From assembly GCA_963920525.1 (NCBI GenBank), contig OY986435.1, forward strand, positions 175,252,266 through 175,316,265: DNA of 64,000 bases. The letters are read 5' to 3'. Origin of the DNA: Dichetophora obliterata. Lineage: Eukaryota; Arthropoda; Insecta; Diptera; Sciomyzidae. The notes beneath the pieces were generated by a model. It was not told the origin of the DNA and did not search any database. It saw nothing but the letters and a program-made list of their open reading frames with translations. This document shows, in pieces, positions 1 to 11,418 of the stretch (within the stretch, counting starts at the first letter, position 1; each line of letters begins with the position of its first letter). The position numbers and the translations under genes were made by a program.

Positions 1-62
1 TTCTGATTTTTAATGGTTGAGTCAGCGATATGGCTAGCTTATTTGACCCTTTCGCTACCATG

Positions 63-429
63 GTGACACCGGTGTCACAATACAATTTTTTGTTTTTACG
101 ATTTTTTAAAAATTATCGAATCAATTTGAAAAAACTTTGGATTTTCCGAAAGAGAATTGATGGTGCCTTAATTTCAATTAAAAAATGTACAGATATTTTT
201 TTGATAACGGTACTATAGTGGATTAAAATGAAAAAACAGTGTTTTTGCTAATTTTCAATCGCTCTTAATTTCTACAATTTTATTTTCTGTGATACATTAT
301 TTTGATAGGTTGTAGTAAAATCTATTTTAAGAAAATGATTTCTCAAAATTTTTAAAATTTTGCTAAGTCTTACCACAAATAAAAATTTTATTTTGTGACA
401 CCGGTGTCACTATGGTACTCAAAGGTAAC
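63..429. repeat. subterminal inverted repeat of the piggyBac-like element
   Basis: The palindrome GTGACACCGGTGTCAC occurs at 63-78 and at 395-410. The second copy is followed by TATGGTACTCAAAGGTAAC. The reverse complement of that arrangement is found near the right end at 2771-2805. The left terminus therefore carries two oppositely oriented copies of the motif and the right end one. Such internal repeats are known to help some piggyBac transposases bind, so a binding role is a reasonable inference. Confidence 0.7.
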
Positions 430-955
430 TTGCTAGGAACTTTTAGCGAAAATAAAAATTTCACAAAGTGGCCATAAAAACTCAAAACATCGAGTTGTTT
501 TGCATAACGTACACAATTAGGTAGTTATTGCAATTTTGTATATTTTGAAGAAACATGTGAAAAAAGTTGAAAATTTAAAATCAATTTGTACTATTTGCTT
601 TCTTTCTACATTTTAATTAAAATAAATAACAAATTGAAGTATTTTTCAAATAATTCAACTATATTGATTTAAAAAAAAATGAAATAACGTACCAAATAGC
701 GAGCAACACTATTACGGTATAAAGTATACTATTACGGCATAAACGACCTTGAAATTTAAAGTACAGTAGAATAAACAAACTTTCGCTATGGGAAAACATG
801 CGTTGATGACCACTGATATAAACACATACATAAATAAGGTTTCGAATAGTTCTAAAATACAATTGTAAGTCAGTTCATAATTCAGTGCTCTATGTGAAGC
901 GTTTCCTGAGTATAGAGTTCCGTTAAAATAAAATTTCGCGAAGTAGTAAATCAAA

Positions 956-2478
956 ATGAACCGTCGGCGTACGTTTTTGATTAATGCGCACGAAATTGCC
1001 AAAATTTTAATGACATCAGATAGTGAAGACGACGAGGAAAGTATATTTTTGGATGATGAAGACGTCGTATTTTTAGAGCAGGACGAAGTTTTTATTCTTC
1101 CACACCGGAATATATTGTAAGTGAAACTAATTATATTTACGGAAAAGTGTTGAAGCCTAATTATAACTATGGCGATGGCTTTCAAGATTTCAAAAAAATA
1201 CTTTATTTCATAACTGCGGAAAGTAATCGATATGCCGTCCAAAATGGGTGGCAATTTATAACAACGGAAAAAGAAATTAGCATTGATTGATATAACGATC
1301 GCTATGAGTATTCACAAATTACCATCTTATAAGCAGTACTGTTCCACTAATGCACTTTTATTAGTTCTTTTTGTTGCAAATGAAATGACTCGAAACTGGT
1401 ATGAAGAAATAAAAAAAAATTTATCTGCATTTTGTAAATAACGAAAATCAACCTGATCGTACTTATAGAAATTATGACCGAGCATTTAAAGTGCGACCAA
1501 TACAAAACCATTTCAATGAGGCATTACGTAGTGCATTGACTGTCACAAAATTACAAGCTATTGATTGGCATGTGATTAAATTCAAAAGAAGGAATGTAAT
1601 GAAATAATATATAAAAGCGAAGCCAATTAAGTGGGGCTTTAAAATTTGGTGCCGATGTGATTCCACAAATGGTTGCCTCTTTGAGTGCAATATTTACACT
1701 GGGAGAAAAGATAATGCGGAAATTGGACATTTTCAACAGCATCAATTTGCTAACTAAACTCAAAGATATGAACATTCGCGGTTGTGGAACCGTCCGAAGT
1801 AACAGAAAAAACTTCCTAAATTTTAAAGCGATAAAACTATGAGTCGCGACGATATTCAAAACTTCTTCTCCGATGCCATCTCAGTGGTAAAATGGATGAA
1901 TAACAGAGCTTTGTTTCTTGCATCAAACTTCATCGATCCATTCAAAAAAACTTTAGTACAACGGCGTATTCAAGGCTCGGCTAAAAAAAATAACATACAT
2001 TGTCTAATTATGGTTTCAAGTTATAATAAAGGACTGGGTGGCGTATACCTAATGAACCAAAGGAAGGTAATGAAAAAAACTTAATGTTTTCAAAGTAACA
2101 CTATAATAATATTTATTTTTTTATAATTTGCTGGTCTATTACGAATACGATCGTAAATCAACTAGGTTTTACTTACGTATATTTTTTGACCGCCTTGACT
2201 TGGCTGAAACAAATTCGTTCATTATATGTAACAAGTTAACAATTCAACATGGTCAAGCTTCTATAACACTATTCGACTTTGTCGTCATGAGTCGTCAACA
2301 AGGAGGATGCCAAAGAAAAGTTCTTGTAAAAGCAGTAGCTTCAGAACATCAAATGAGTAGTGAAGAAAAACTACAGCGTTGTCATATTTGCTCCCAAAAG
2401 AAAAAGGAATCAAAAACCAACATCAAATGTGTTACTTGCAACTTATATTTTTGCTTAGGCGAATACTACAGCAAATAA
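956..2478 (+). pseudogene. piggyBac-like transposase, multiply frameshifted
   Basis: Reading starts at the ATG at 956 (MNRRRTF) followed by an acidic stretch (SDSEDDEES), as in many piggyBac transposases. It stops at 1120 and resumes in other frames: SNRYAVQNG near 1215, SIHKLPSYKQY near 1305, a block ending WHVIKFKRR near 1590, AKPIKWGFKIWCRCDS near 1620, ISVVKWMNNRALFL near 1880, and GLGGVYLMNQ near 2035. The C-terminus holds a cysteine-rich motif (CHICSQ, then CVTCNLYFC) at about 2380-2455. The third catalytic Asp, normally in a GGVD motif, is Tyr here. The segment that should hold the second Asp seems deleted around 1790. At least five frame changes make it a pseudogene. Family order is known; the alignment is by eye. 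Confidence 0.85.
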
Positions 2479-3025
2479 GTAATTATGTTATTTTTCTTTT
2501 TTGTATTTAAACATAAAACACATGTTCAAACGAAAAATAACAATTTTTTAAGTAAACATTTTTTTATCTTCTTCATTTCATTTTATCATTTTTTTTTTTT
2601 TATTTAAGAATACAATTTTTGGAATACATATAAACACATTAATTTGTATTGATATATTAAAAAAAACATGAATTGTCAACTAAATAAAGAAGCATTTTCA
2701 AAAAACTTTGGTTTTATATTAAAATAAATTTGGTTTTTTTAAAAAATAAAATGTTTGAGATACCTAAAAAGTTACCTTTGAGTACCATGGTGACACCGGA
2801 GTCACACGAAAATTTTACTACTTAGAGGCAAAAAACTAAAATTTTATTAAAAATTGTAACAAGTAAAACGGATTAGAGATCTCGAAAATGTTATTGGTTT
2901 TGCGATAACTCTTCTAGTTTTTCTATGGTACTGAAAGGGCTAAGACGAACTGTAAGTTAGTGTTATGAGATGTCCTCGTAGATATGGAGGCAGCATGAAC
3001 CAACAACTTTGTTTTGTCATTTTGC

Positions 3026-4487
3026 CAGAGCTGTAAAAGAATGCATTCATTTGTGATTTAAAATCATTTAATTCCCAATCAATGATTTAAAAAATTGATT
3101 GCATTCATTTTTTCAAATCATTGGTTGTGATTTAAAATTTAAAATCTCAATCAATGATTTGAAAAAATGATTGCATTCTTTTTTTCAAATCATTGATTGT
3201 GATTTGAAATTTCAAGTCCCAATCCATGATTTGAAAAAATGAATGCAATCAATTTTTTAAATCATTGATTGGGAATTAAATGATTTAAAATCATAAATGA
3301 ATGCATTCATTCATTTAAATCATTTTTTTATTTTTTTATTTAATTTAAAATATTTTGTTAGAAATGACAAAATTCAAATTTTTAAGGCCTGCAAATTTTC
3401 ACATTATTTTCGTCAGAGCAGTACTCTGTTCCGCTGCGTGAAATTATCGCAATATGTTTCTGAGCAACATTTTTTCACAACAATTTAATTGTACTGCCTG
3501 TTTATTACTACGTTAACCACTGGGCTATTGCGCAATACGAAACAAAAGAAATAAACATGCATATGAACCGAATAGCCTAATATTGAGTTTGAGCATTGCA
3601 ATATTTCTTTGGTTTAAATTTTAGTACAGAAAAATTTTAGTTATGGGTTAGTATTTGTGAAAGTTTAAATTTTATACCGTAAGGTTAAAAAATATGTAGC
3701 ATACTTTGAGCTGTACGAAAATTTATTCCAAGATTTTTAACCGTGTATAAGGAATTGAAATATTAAAAGAGCCAAACATGTGAAAGAGAACGAGAGTGAA
3801 CCGAACAATAAATAACAAAATAAAATTAAAAAGCTCTTTAAAAAATTATTTTTGTTTGCAAGTAACAAAGATAAACTGTTAAACAAATAATATTAGTCTA
3901 TGCATTTCCAATACTTATTCAACAGAGATATCAATTCTTTTGATAATAAGATATGTTACAGAAAAACATGGACCCCCTTTATAAAATGTGTTTTCTCATC
4001 TTGTCCCAAGGACTCAATCGAAGCCGGATTGAAGCATTGATCCAAACACACTGTTTAATAAAAAATATCTTACTTACTTCACACTGATATTTTAAAACAT
4101 TATTTTATTGAGATTACAGTGACTGTTTTCAATGATTTAAATAAATGAATGAAATATCTTGAATGCAGTCAATAATTTCCAACCAAGGATTTGAAAAAAT
4201 GATTGCATTCATTTTTTTCAAATAATTGATTGGGACTTGAAATTTTAAATCACAATCAATGATTTGAAAAAATGAATGCAATCACTTTTTCAAATCATTG
4301 ATTGGGACTTGAAATTTCAAATCACAATCAATGATTTGAAAAAATGAATGCAATCATTTTTTTAAATCATTGATTGCGATTTGAAATTTCAAATCACATT
4401 CAATGATTTGAAAAAATGATTGCATTCATTTTGAATATAAATCACATAATTTAAAATCACAAATGATTGCATTCTTTTACAGCTCTG
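3026..4487. mobile_element. hAT-type non-autonomous element with modular palindromic arms
   Basis: It begins CAGAGCTGTAAAAGAATGCA and ends with the near-exact inverse at 4487. It is flanked by a perfect 8-bp direct repeat, CATTTTGC, at 3018-3025 and 4488-4495. A CAG-starting terminus with an 8-bp duplication is the hAT signature. The left arm (to about 3320) and right arm (from about 4125) are built from alternating blocks of words such as AATGATTTGAAAAAATGA and their complements, roughly 60 bp per block. The whole would fold into long imperfect hairpins. The middle 0.8 kb has no coding sequence I recognise. A transposase elsewhere in the genome must have moved it. Confidence 0.85.
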
Positions 4488-4495
4488 CATTTTGC

Positions 4496-6046
4496 TGTGA
4501 TGTTACTTCAGAGGTCAGCTTCCTTTTATTTCTCGAACTGCTTTCATTATTATTTAATTTTGGTCGCAAGACCATTATTATTTTGTCGCGGTACAATAAA
4601 AACTACCTCGCGCTCTAACCACTCTTTCTCATATCGTTTGAACGCCAAATCCAAAACAATAGCCACGCCTTTTTGTTTTGCACCCATATATCGAAAATTT
4701 CGGCATTTTTGTAGTTGAGAATTTATAGGAAAACATTGAAATCTCATTTGTAAAGCAGGTTTCAGCAGAAGATATTAACATGGCATAAAAACTGGGTTTT
4801 CCACAATTAACCACAATTAGTTATATATGTAATACTCCAATCACAATTGCTAACAAAAAAGTTCTTCTCCACAAAAGATGATGAAAATATTTCTACGTCA
4901 TTTCTACAATCCGCCAATCATCTTTCCAAAACATTAATCTTTTAGATGCCCTGACTCACCCTACAGAAAACAATATTATTTTAATTTATCATTACTTAAA
5001 AAACCTAAAAATTTGTAACAAAATTTAAATCAAAGCCGATAGCCCTGGCAGCCCGTGCTTTGTAATTTTTATTAATTTGTAATTTTAATTATTATTAATA
5101 AAGAAATAATAATAATAATAATTTATATTTCCACAAAAACAGCAAATAATAAAATCATCAAAACATTTCAACTCAAAGTCAATACCTCGATGTTTGAGTC
5201 CATATTTAAAAAAAAAATAAATGGCTAGCATATTTTTTAAAAACACCTTTTTTTCATACTTTAATGCTTCAAAACTAAAAAAATGACTGTAAAAAATTTG
5301 TAAACAGTAACAGCAGTTAAAAAAATAACAGATTTGCCAACTAACAAACTACCACATAGTTTTTTGCGTTCTTCCCTCCAATATTTTCGTATAGGAACAC
5401 CAATGAAAAGTTTGTGAAAAGCGAAACTTTAAAAATAGACTTTTTTGTGCAGAAAATTAAAATTTTCCTAAATGCAATGTCAATATCAAATTGGAAATTA
5501 ATTAAACACCAATATCTATAACAATGTATTTCTAAAATTAATATCAAGAACAGGCCGAAAAGTAAAAACAATATTCATGTCAGATATGATCAATATCAAT
5601 ATTAAAATCAAAATAAAAATTAATCTCAAAATAAAAATTGGAATCAATATCAATATAAATATCAATATCAATGTCAATATCAATATCTATATCTATATCT
5701 ATTAGACCATAGCAAAAAATTTTTTTCTTATTTTTTGATAATCCCCCCCCCCCCTTATCTTGTGTCTTTTGTTAAAACGAACTTAATTACAAAATATGAG
5801 TCATGTAGGTCAAGTTTTGACCCCCGCGCACACCAATTACAATATCAAATATAGCAAAATCCTTGTAAGCCGTTTCAATTATTTTCAATTTAAAATACTT
5901 CAGATTTAATTTCGAATAATTTCTATTAGTAGGCCATGACTTTGATTCTGTGAAAAAACATTGATGAATGTGTCATTAATTCCAAAACTGTATCTGTTTT
6001 TGTCGTGAAAGTTTTATTTTGTTTTTTATGCAGTACGAGTTCGTTC
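4496..6046. other. no gene seen; AT-rich spacer with simple repeats
   Basis: No coding potential that I can support. It holds a (TAA)n tract at 5106-5122, preceded by AT-rich DNA that could be an old LINE 3' end, though I cannot show that. A hexamer microsatellite lies at 5643-5703. A run of C (about 13) lies near 5743. Confidence 0.6.
5643..5703. repeat. (ATCAAT)n hexamer microsatellite, imperfect
   Basis: Repeated ATCAAT and ATCTAT units in tandem over about 60 bp, with interruptions. It is the same unit as the longer tract at 6047-6104. Confidence 0.85.
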
Positions 6047-6104
6047 AATATAAATATCAATATCAATATCAATATCAATATCAATATCAATATCAATATC
6101 AATA
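6047..6104. repeat. (ATCAAT)n hexamer microsatellite
   Basis: About nine almost uninterrupted ATCAAT units, ending just before the foldback element that starts near 6120. That element appears to have inserted at the edge of the microsatellite, which has the same sequence character on its far side near 7195. Confidence 0.9.
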
Positions 6105-6120
6105 AGAATATGAATATACA

Positions 6121-7193
6121 TTAGGGTGTCCCAAAAGAAATTTTTCTTCGAATTTCATAATTGCTCCGTCTTTGTTTGAAAGCTTATGAGGTAAGTATTT
6201 TTGAGATTTTTTTCAGATTTTTTGGAAGAGGTTTAGAGGTCGCCTTATCAGATTTTAACTAGAAATCAGGTAGATTTCTCGAATTTCAATCATAAACACA
6301 GACATATTCTAAGCCTTTGAGTCATCATTTCGAAAGACAAATGTCCAAACATAACATTAGTTCAAATATAAGAAGTTTTATAAATTTTTTTGTCATTCGG
6401 GTGTAATATTTTTTTTTTGAGAAATTTTAGTACATTTTTTAACTCTTCAAAATTCAACCAAAATGAAAAAAGCATAATTATGCAGTGCAAAATGTGTATG
6501 GTGAAATTTTAAGAAATTCATAAAAAAGCTTGATTTTACTCTTACCGTTCCAAAGTTATAGCTTTTAAATTCTTCTAACCGTTGGTTGAATTGTTAAATC
6601 ATTAGTTGTTGTATCGATGACAAAAAACGATTTAATAATTCAATCAAAGTTTTAAAGGCTACGGCCCATAACCATAGTCAAAATAAAAGTCGACTCTTAA
6701 TTTAGTATAAGCATTTTTGACAGTTTTTTTAATATAATATGTTGTTAAAAAGCTTGCACTAAATTTAGAGTCGACTTTTATTTTGACTATGATTATGGGC
6801 CAATAAATTTAAAGGAACGGCAAGAGTAAAATCAAGAATTTTTTCAAATTGCTTTGAATTTGTACCATATTTCTGAAATGAATCATAATTTTTTTTTTCA
6901 TTTTTATAGAATTAAAAAAAGTTATGAAGCATTTCTTAAAATTACGCAAGTTTTACGAAAAAAATTAAATATATGCCAGTGAAATGTCAAAACTTCTAAT
7001 TTATGTACATTAAAGTAAACTTGGCCATTTGTCTTTCGAAATGATGACTCAAAGGCTTATTTTTAGGAAAAATACGATTATCGCGACCTCTAAACCTCTT
7101 CCGAAAAATCTAAAAAGTCTAAAAAATACTTTACCTTATAAGTTTTCAAAAACAGTTTGAACAAAAAAAAAATGTTGTTTTTTGGACACACTA
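6121..7193. mobile_element. 1.1-kb foldback MITE with a nested hairpin
   Basis: The left end reads TTAGGGTGTCC and the right end, inverted, TTAGTGTGTCC. Similarity of the arms continues inward for about 180 bp: the block with GAAGAGGTTTAGAGGTCGC at about 6226-6244 has its inverse at about 7081-7100. Further inside, a block near 6530-6555 pairs with 6810-6836. TATACA flanks both sides and may be a 6-bp duplication, but the surrounding microsatellite makes that uncertain. There are no coding regions. Superfamily not determined. Confidence 0.75.
6663..6802. repeat. hairpin nested in the foldback element
   Basis: GGCCCATAACCATAGTC begins the left arm and GACTATGATTATGGGCC ends the right arm. The arms contain AAGTCGACTCT and AGAGTCGACTT, giving about 45 bp of near-perfect pairing around a short loop. 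It lies off-centre in the larger inverted repeat, so it may be a separate small MITE that inserted there. Confidence 0.75.
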
Positions 7194-7199
7194 ATATAC

Positions 7200-9300
7200 A
7201 TATCAATATTTATATAAATATATGTATATAAAAAAAAAATCAGTACCAAAGTTATTGGATTTCAAAAGCCTTGATATTGAACCTTCAATAATTTTAACAA
7301 TTTTTATGTCTTCACCCATAGCTTTAGCTTGATAAAGCCAATTCAGTTAACCTTTCTAAATGAACTAGATTGCATCTTTCTTCTTGTGCGTTATTGTCGC
7401 TACTTGAAACGAATGCACCAAAATTGTGAGCAATTGAAGCCAACTGACCCAAAAGTGCGTCCTTCCTGGTCGTTTTATAATATGGGTAGTTTTTTCCGTT
7501 TACTTATTTTTCTTGAAATCTTGAGAAAAATAAAAAAAAAAACTTTTTTCGCCTAATGCTCCGTTTGTTCGAAAAGTGGTAAAAAACGGAAAATAGTATA
7601 TAAATTGTTAAGCGGCTCATTGAACGAACGAAGGAATGGAAAACCATGCCACAAACTGAAGCAACTGCAGAATGAATATCAATGCACTCAATGGTAGAAA
7701 GCATTATATTTTCAATATTTCCGGTCTATTCCAAATGACCTTACTGGCTACTTCCGTTTTATGTTTCCACTAAATATTATTTGTATTTTTGTGTTCTTCT
7801 TACTACTTCGCTGCACGTTTCATCCACTCATTTCTTCCTTGTTATGTTCCTTACAATTTTTTTGCTTTTATAGTTTTGCTGTTAGTTGCACTAGTGTGTG
7901 TGTGTCAGTGTCGGTTTCTGTGTGTATTGAAATTTAATGATGACACTTGCAGCAGTTGCTATATGGTGCCGCTCTTTAAAAATAAGCAAAGCGTGTTAAA
8001 ACATATTAAAATCAAACCATTTCTCCATAAAGCGCAGAGCACAAAGTTTGAGAATATGACCATATTTTGGGTGTGTTGTTTTTATGAAGTGCTACAGTTG
8101 TAAATATAATTTTAATATTTTTAAGTGTACATTTTACTCATTTTTTTTTTATCTTTACAAAGTTCCCAAAAATACATGCAACGAAATGCATTATTTTTAG
8201 TTGCTCCATTTAAATTCTTCTTAGTGTTGCCATAAATTTTTAGAACCCATGGTCTGCTGGTTTGTTTTGCCTCACCGCACCTTTCCGTGACTATCCTTAG
8301 ACGATGTTATTTCACTGTAGCTATTTGCTTTATTTCTGTTATGCTCTATATTTTTCAAAAAATTGTCTTTGCCTGAAAGCTATAAAAATTTGCTGTCCGT
8401 TTTGTTTTTGTTTTGTATTTCCATTTTTTTCTCATTTTTAAGCAATAAATAGCGCCGCTTTTTTAAGTTATGTGCATGTTCACATTTTTATTATAATACA
8501 TTCGTTACTTTGTCGCTTTTGCTTTAGCATTACTTTTACACATTCCCCACGTGCAACGATATTCAAAGAGACAGTTCATATAAAATTTTTTAGTAATAGA
8601 GGCGCGGTTTTAGAGCCACTCAACTCAAATTAAAATTTCAGTCTCGAACCATTCCCACAATAAATGTCTTAGAAGTTAATTAGTAGCCACTAGTCATAAG
8701 CTAGTATTTAGTACTTAGCATTAAGAAGTCAGACGTCTGTCGCTAGCAGCTAGAAAGTGGTAGTGCTAGTAGTGAAAGGTTGTCAGTTAGCAGTCGTCAG
8801 TAGTCAATAGGTAGTACAACAGTCAGTCAGTCGCCAAAAACCAGTCACAAGTCTCCATTCACCAGACACCAGTAGTCAGTAGTTAGTAGTCAGTTATCAG
8901 TAGTCAGTAGTCAGTAGTCAGTAGTCATTAATCAGTAATCAGTAATCAGTAGTCAGTAGTCAGTAGTCAAACAGTAAGAAAAAGTTCAACTCGCACTTCT
9001 TTAAACATAAGGTCATTTTAATGGTAGAACCAAGACCAAATACGAAAACTTTAGTTAATGTAAAATTAATTAAAATAATTAAAAATATGCAATTGATCGA
9101 TTTCGGTCAAGGTCATTAATAGTTGAATATCTAGTTGTGCCAAAATCCAGTTTTCAGTTAAATATTTTGGGCTTCCAGTGGAAGCAAAAAACTCGTTTTC
9201 CAATTTTATGGTGAATTTCGTTAAACTCCAAAGAAGAATAGAGAAAAACTAAGAGGCGACTTGAACAGATAAAATCCCTGATATAGTTTTAGGATTGAGC
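7200..9300. other. no gene seen; AT-rich spacer
   Basis: Open frames here lack any family motif and have the base composition of their surroundings. One tandem repeat occurs at 8870-8969. A short GT run lies near 7892-7910. I see no conserved coding, RNA or transposon structure. Confidence 0.5.
8870..8969. repeat. AGTAGTC minisatellite
   Basis: A 7-bp unit, AGTAGTC, with variants AGTAATC and AGTTATC, repeats about 13 times. Looser AGTC and AGTAG words extend upstream to about 8690, so the array seems to have grown from a wider AGT-rich stretch. Confidence 0.85.
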
Positions 9301-9978
9301 CAGTGTTGTCAGATTTTGGGAGAGATCATTCCCGTTTTGTTCATGCATTTCAACAAGTTAATCCCGTTCTTCACTTAACATTTTCCCGTTTTTTCCCCTT
9401 TTCTAAAGTTCAGTGTTTTTAGTTTTGACTTTGTCCAAGGGTTTTTATATTTCATTGCAATTTTTTTTTCACTGAAATTTTAATTTAACTGAAATTGAAA
9501 AATGTACGTCGAATTTATTTTTATCCATGGAACGATAGGATCCACAAATGGGAAAATTCTAAATGCTTCGACTTCGTCCTAGAAATGAAATCTTTTTAAA
9601 GTTCTAAGTTTTATTGACCTATTTTCCCCAGTTTGCTAAGCAGATATATGAAATGGCGCTGAACAGAGAACAAATTAAGTTTGAGTTTACAGCTGTGTCA
9701 CCAGCCAAATGAATTTAAATTAAATACACAGGCTATTCTACATAGCAATAAAATTAAATTAAACTCAAGATGACTCAGATAATTTTAAAATGTATTTATA
9801 TACAAGATGTTAAAAAATTAATGAAATAATTTGTTGATTTTGTGATGAAATTACTCTTTTTTTTTACAAAAATGCGGTCAACCGCATTTTCCCTGTTTTT
9901 AAGAATGTTATTCCTGTTTTCACTTTTGGGTTATATATACCCGCAAAGCGGGAAAAATTCCCTTTTCTGGCAACACTG
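9301..9978. mobile_element. hAT-type non-autonomous element, TIR CAGTGTTG
   Basis: It starts CAGTGTTGTCAGA and ends with the inverse of CAGTGTTGCCAGA. The flanking octamers GATTGAGC and ACTTGACC agree at only five of eight positions, so the duplication has decayed. The interior holds blocks rich in CCCG and TTTCCC but no coding sequence. Its terminus is close to that of the element at 31662-32999, so both may be moved by the same transposase. An apparent ORF running across its right end is a chance frame. Confidence 0.68.
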
Positions 9979-10131
9979 ACTTGACCTAAAAATAAGAACT
10001 CCTAGCTTGTACTGTCTTATGATTTCGATAAATTTATTCAAACATGTGTCAAACCATATAAAACTTAACCCATTAATGCTCAACACCAGAACCCGTTGAG
10101 TTAAGTTTTTCAAATTTTCAGCATAAATGTA

Positions 10132-11416
10132 TTGGGGGTTGGAATTAATTTTAAAGGTTTTTTTTCGGTTTTTGAGCATTTATTTAGAAACAACGGTACA
10201 ATGTATATTATTCAAAGTATTGTCCATCGTTAGCTACAACATTTTCCCATCTTTCTGGCAGCATATGTATTCCGCGCCGGAAGAACGATTCGTCTTTTGA
10301 GGCAATCCACGAATCGACCCATTTTTTGGTATCCTCGTAAGAAGTGCAGCGCTGCTCAGCCAAGCCATGCGTCATCGATCTGAATAGGTGGTAGTCGGAA
10401 GGGGCTATGTCTGGGCTATAAGGCGGGTGGGGTAGCACATCCCAATTCAGCGCCTCCAACGTTTCCTTGACGGTTCTTGCAACATGTGGCCGTGCGTTGT
10501 CATGTTGAAAAACCACTTTGTCGTGTCTTTTGGCATATTCCGGCCGTTTAACCCTTAATGCTCGGCTCAATTGCATCAATTGTTGTTGGTAGCGTTCCCC
10601 AGTGATGGTTTCGTTAGGTTTAAGCAGCTCATAGTACACGACACCCTTCTGATCCCACCAAATACACAGCATAAGCTTGGCGCCATGAATATTCGGCTTG
10701 GCCCTCGATGTTGATGCATGGCCGGGTGGTCCCCACGATTTTTTTCGCTTAGGATTATCGTAATGGATCCACTTTTCATCGTCAGTGACAATACGATGCA
10801 AAAAACTCTTCCTTTTATGCCGTTGAAGCAGTTGTTCGCACATGCAAAATCGCCGTTCAACGTCTCTCGGCTTCAACTGGTACGGCACCCAATTTCCTTG
10901 CTTTTGAATCATTCCCATGGCCTTCAAGCGTTTGCCGACCGTTGTAAGTCGACTCCCAATGATTCTGACAATTCTTGAAGGGTTTGACACGGGTCTTCAT
11001 CGAGCAAAGCCTCCAATTCCTCATCTTCAAACTTTTTCGGCTGGCCCGGACGCTCTTTGTCTTCCGTATCAAAATCACCACTCTTAAACCGACGGAACCA
11101 GTACTCACAAGTAGAAATCGATGGAGCATAGTCCCCGTAAGCCTCAGTAAGCGTGCGTTGTGCTTCAACCGCTTTTTTCTTTAAATGGAAGCACAAAAGT
11201 AAACCTTCCCGCAAATAGCGTTTTGTTGGAACGAAAGTCGACATGTTCACAGAAAAAAAAATATATGTTGTTTACACTTCAGTGGAATGACACATACCGA
11301 AAAATGAAGCTTAGACAAGTGCTTTGAAATGAATATAGTCACAGGTGTGCCCGATGCAATCTATTGATAGTTACGCCATCTCTTAGAAAACCTTTAAAAC
11401 TAATTCCAACCCCCAA
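10132..11416 (-). mobile_element. mariner (irritans-type), nearly complete
   Basis: The termini TTGGGGGTTGGAATTA (left) and its near-exact inverse (right) are flanked by TA on both sides (10130-10131 and 11417-11418). TA is the mariner target. The 1285-bp length is normal for the family. One transposase reads leftwards and is broken by a single frameshift. The inverted repeats match for about 30 bp with one or two differences, so the copy is fairly young. Confidence 0.95.
10208..11250 (-). pseudogene. mariner transposase (DD34D), one frameshift
   Basis: Reading leftwards, the N-terminal frame (11250 to about 10950) carries the helix-turn-helix region, with YWFRRFKSGDFD and LDEDPCQTLQELSESLGV. 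The C-terminal frame runs from about 10965 to 10208. It includes GKRLKAMGMIQKQGNWVPY, then TDDEKW (first Asp), HDNARPH (second Asp) and SPDIAPSDYH. Thirty-four residues separate the second and third Asp, as expected for mariner DD34D. The two frames meet at about 10945-10965, where one base has been lost or gained. All catalytic residues remain, so this looks like a recently inactivated copy of an irritans-subfamily mariner. The total of about 345 residues matches the usual length. Confidence 0.93.
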
Positions 11417-11418
11417 TA

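Larger units (their letters stand above)
47..2939 (+). mobile_element. piggyBac-like DNA transposon, decayed, nearly full length
   Basis: The left end is CCCTTTCGCTACCATGG and the right end, read inward, is CCCTTTCAGTACCATAG. The flanks are TTGA and CTAA, each one base from the TTAA target used by piggyBac. The span of 2.9 kb suits an autonomous element, and a broken piggyBac transposase lies between the ends on the plus strand. A 16-bp palindrome, GTGACACCGGTGTCAC, occurs at 63-78 and 395-410 and with one change at 2790-2805. It always sits beside a TACC-type word similar to the terminus, so the ends have an extra subterminal inverted repeat. Mismatched termini, degraded target sites and many frameshifts show it is old and inactive. 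Confidence 0.87.

Noticed and set aside
712..1254. Long minus-strand open frame of 180 codons
   Set aside because: It is the shadow of the piggyBac-like transposase on the plus strand and shows no family motif of its own.
4860..5122. LINE 3' end with (TAA)n tail
   Set aside because: The TAA run is real but no reverse transcriptase reading could be recognised before it.
9931..10179. Minus-strand open frame of 82 codons
   Set aside because: It crosses the right end of the hAT-type element at 9978 and the left end of the mariner at 10132, so it is a chance frame.
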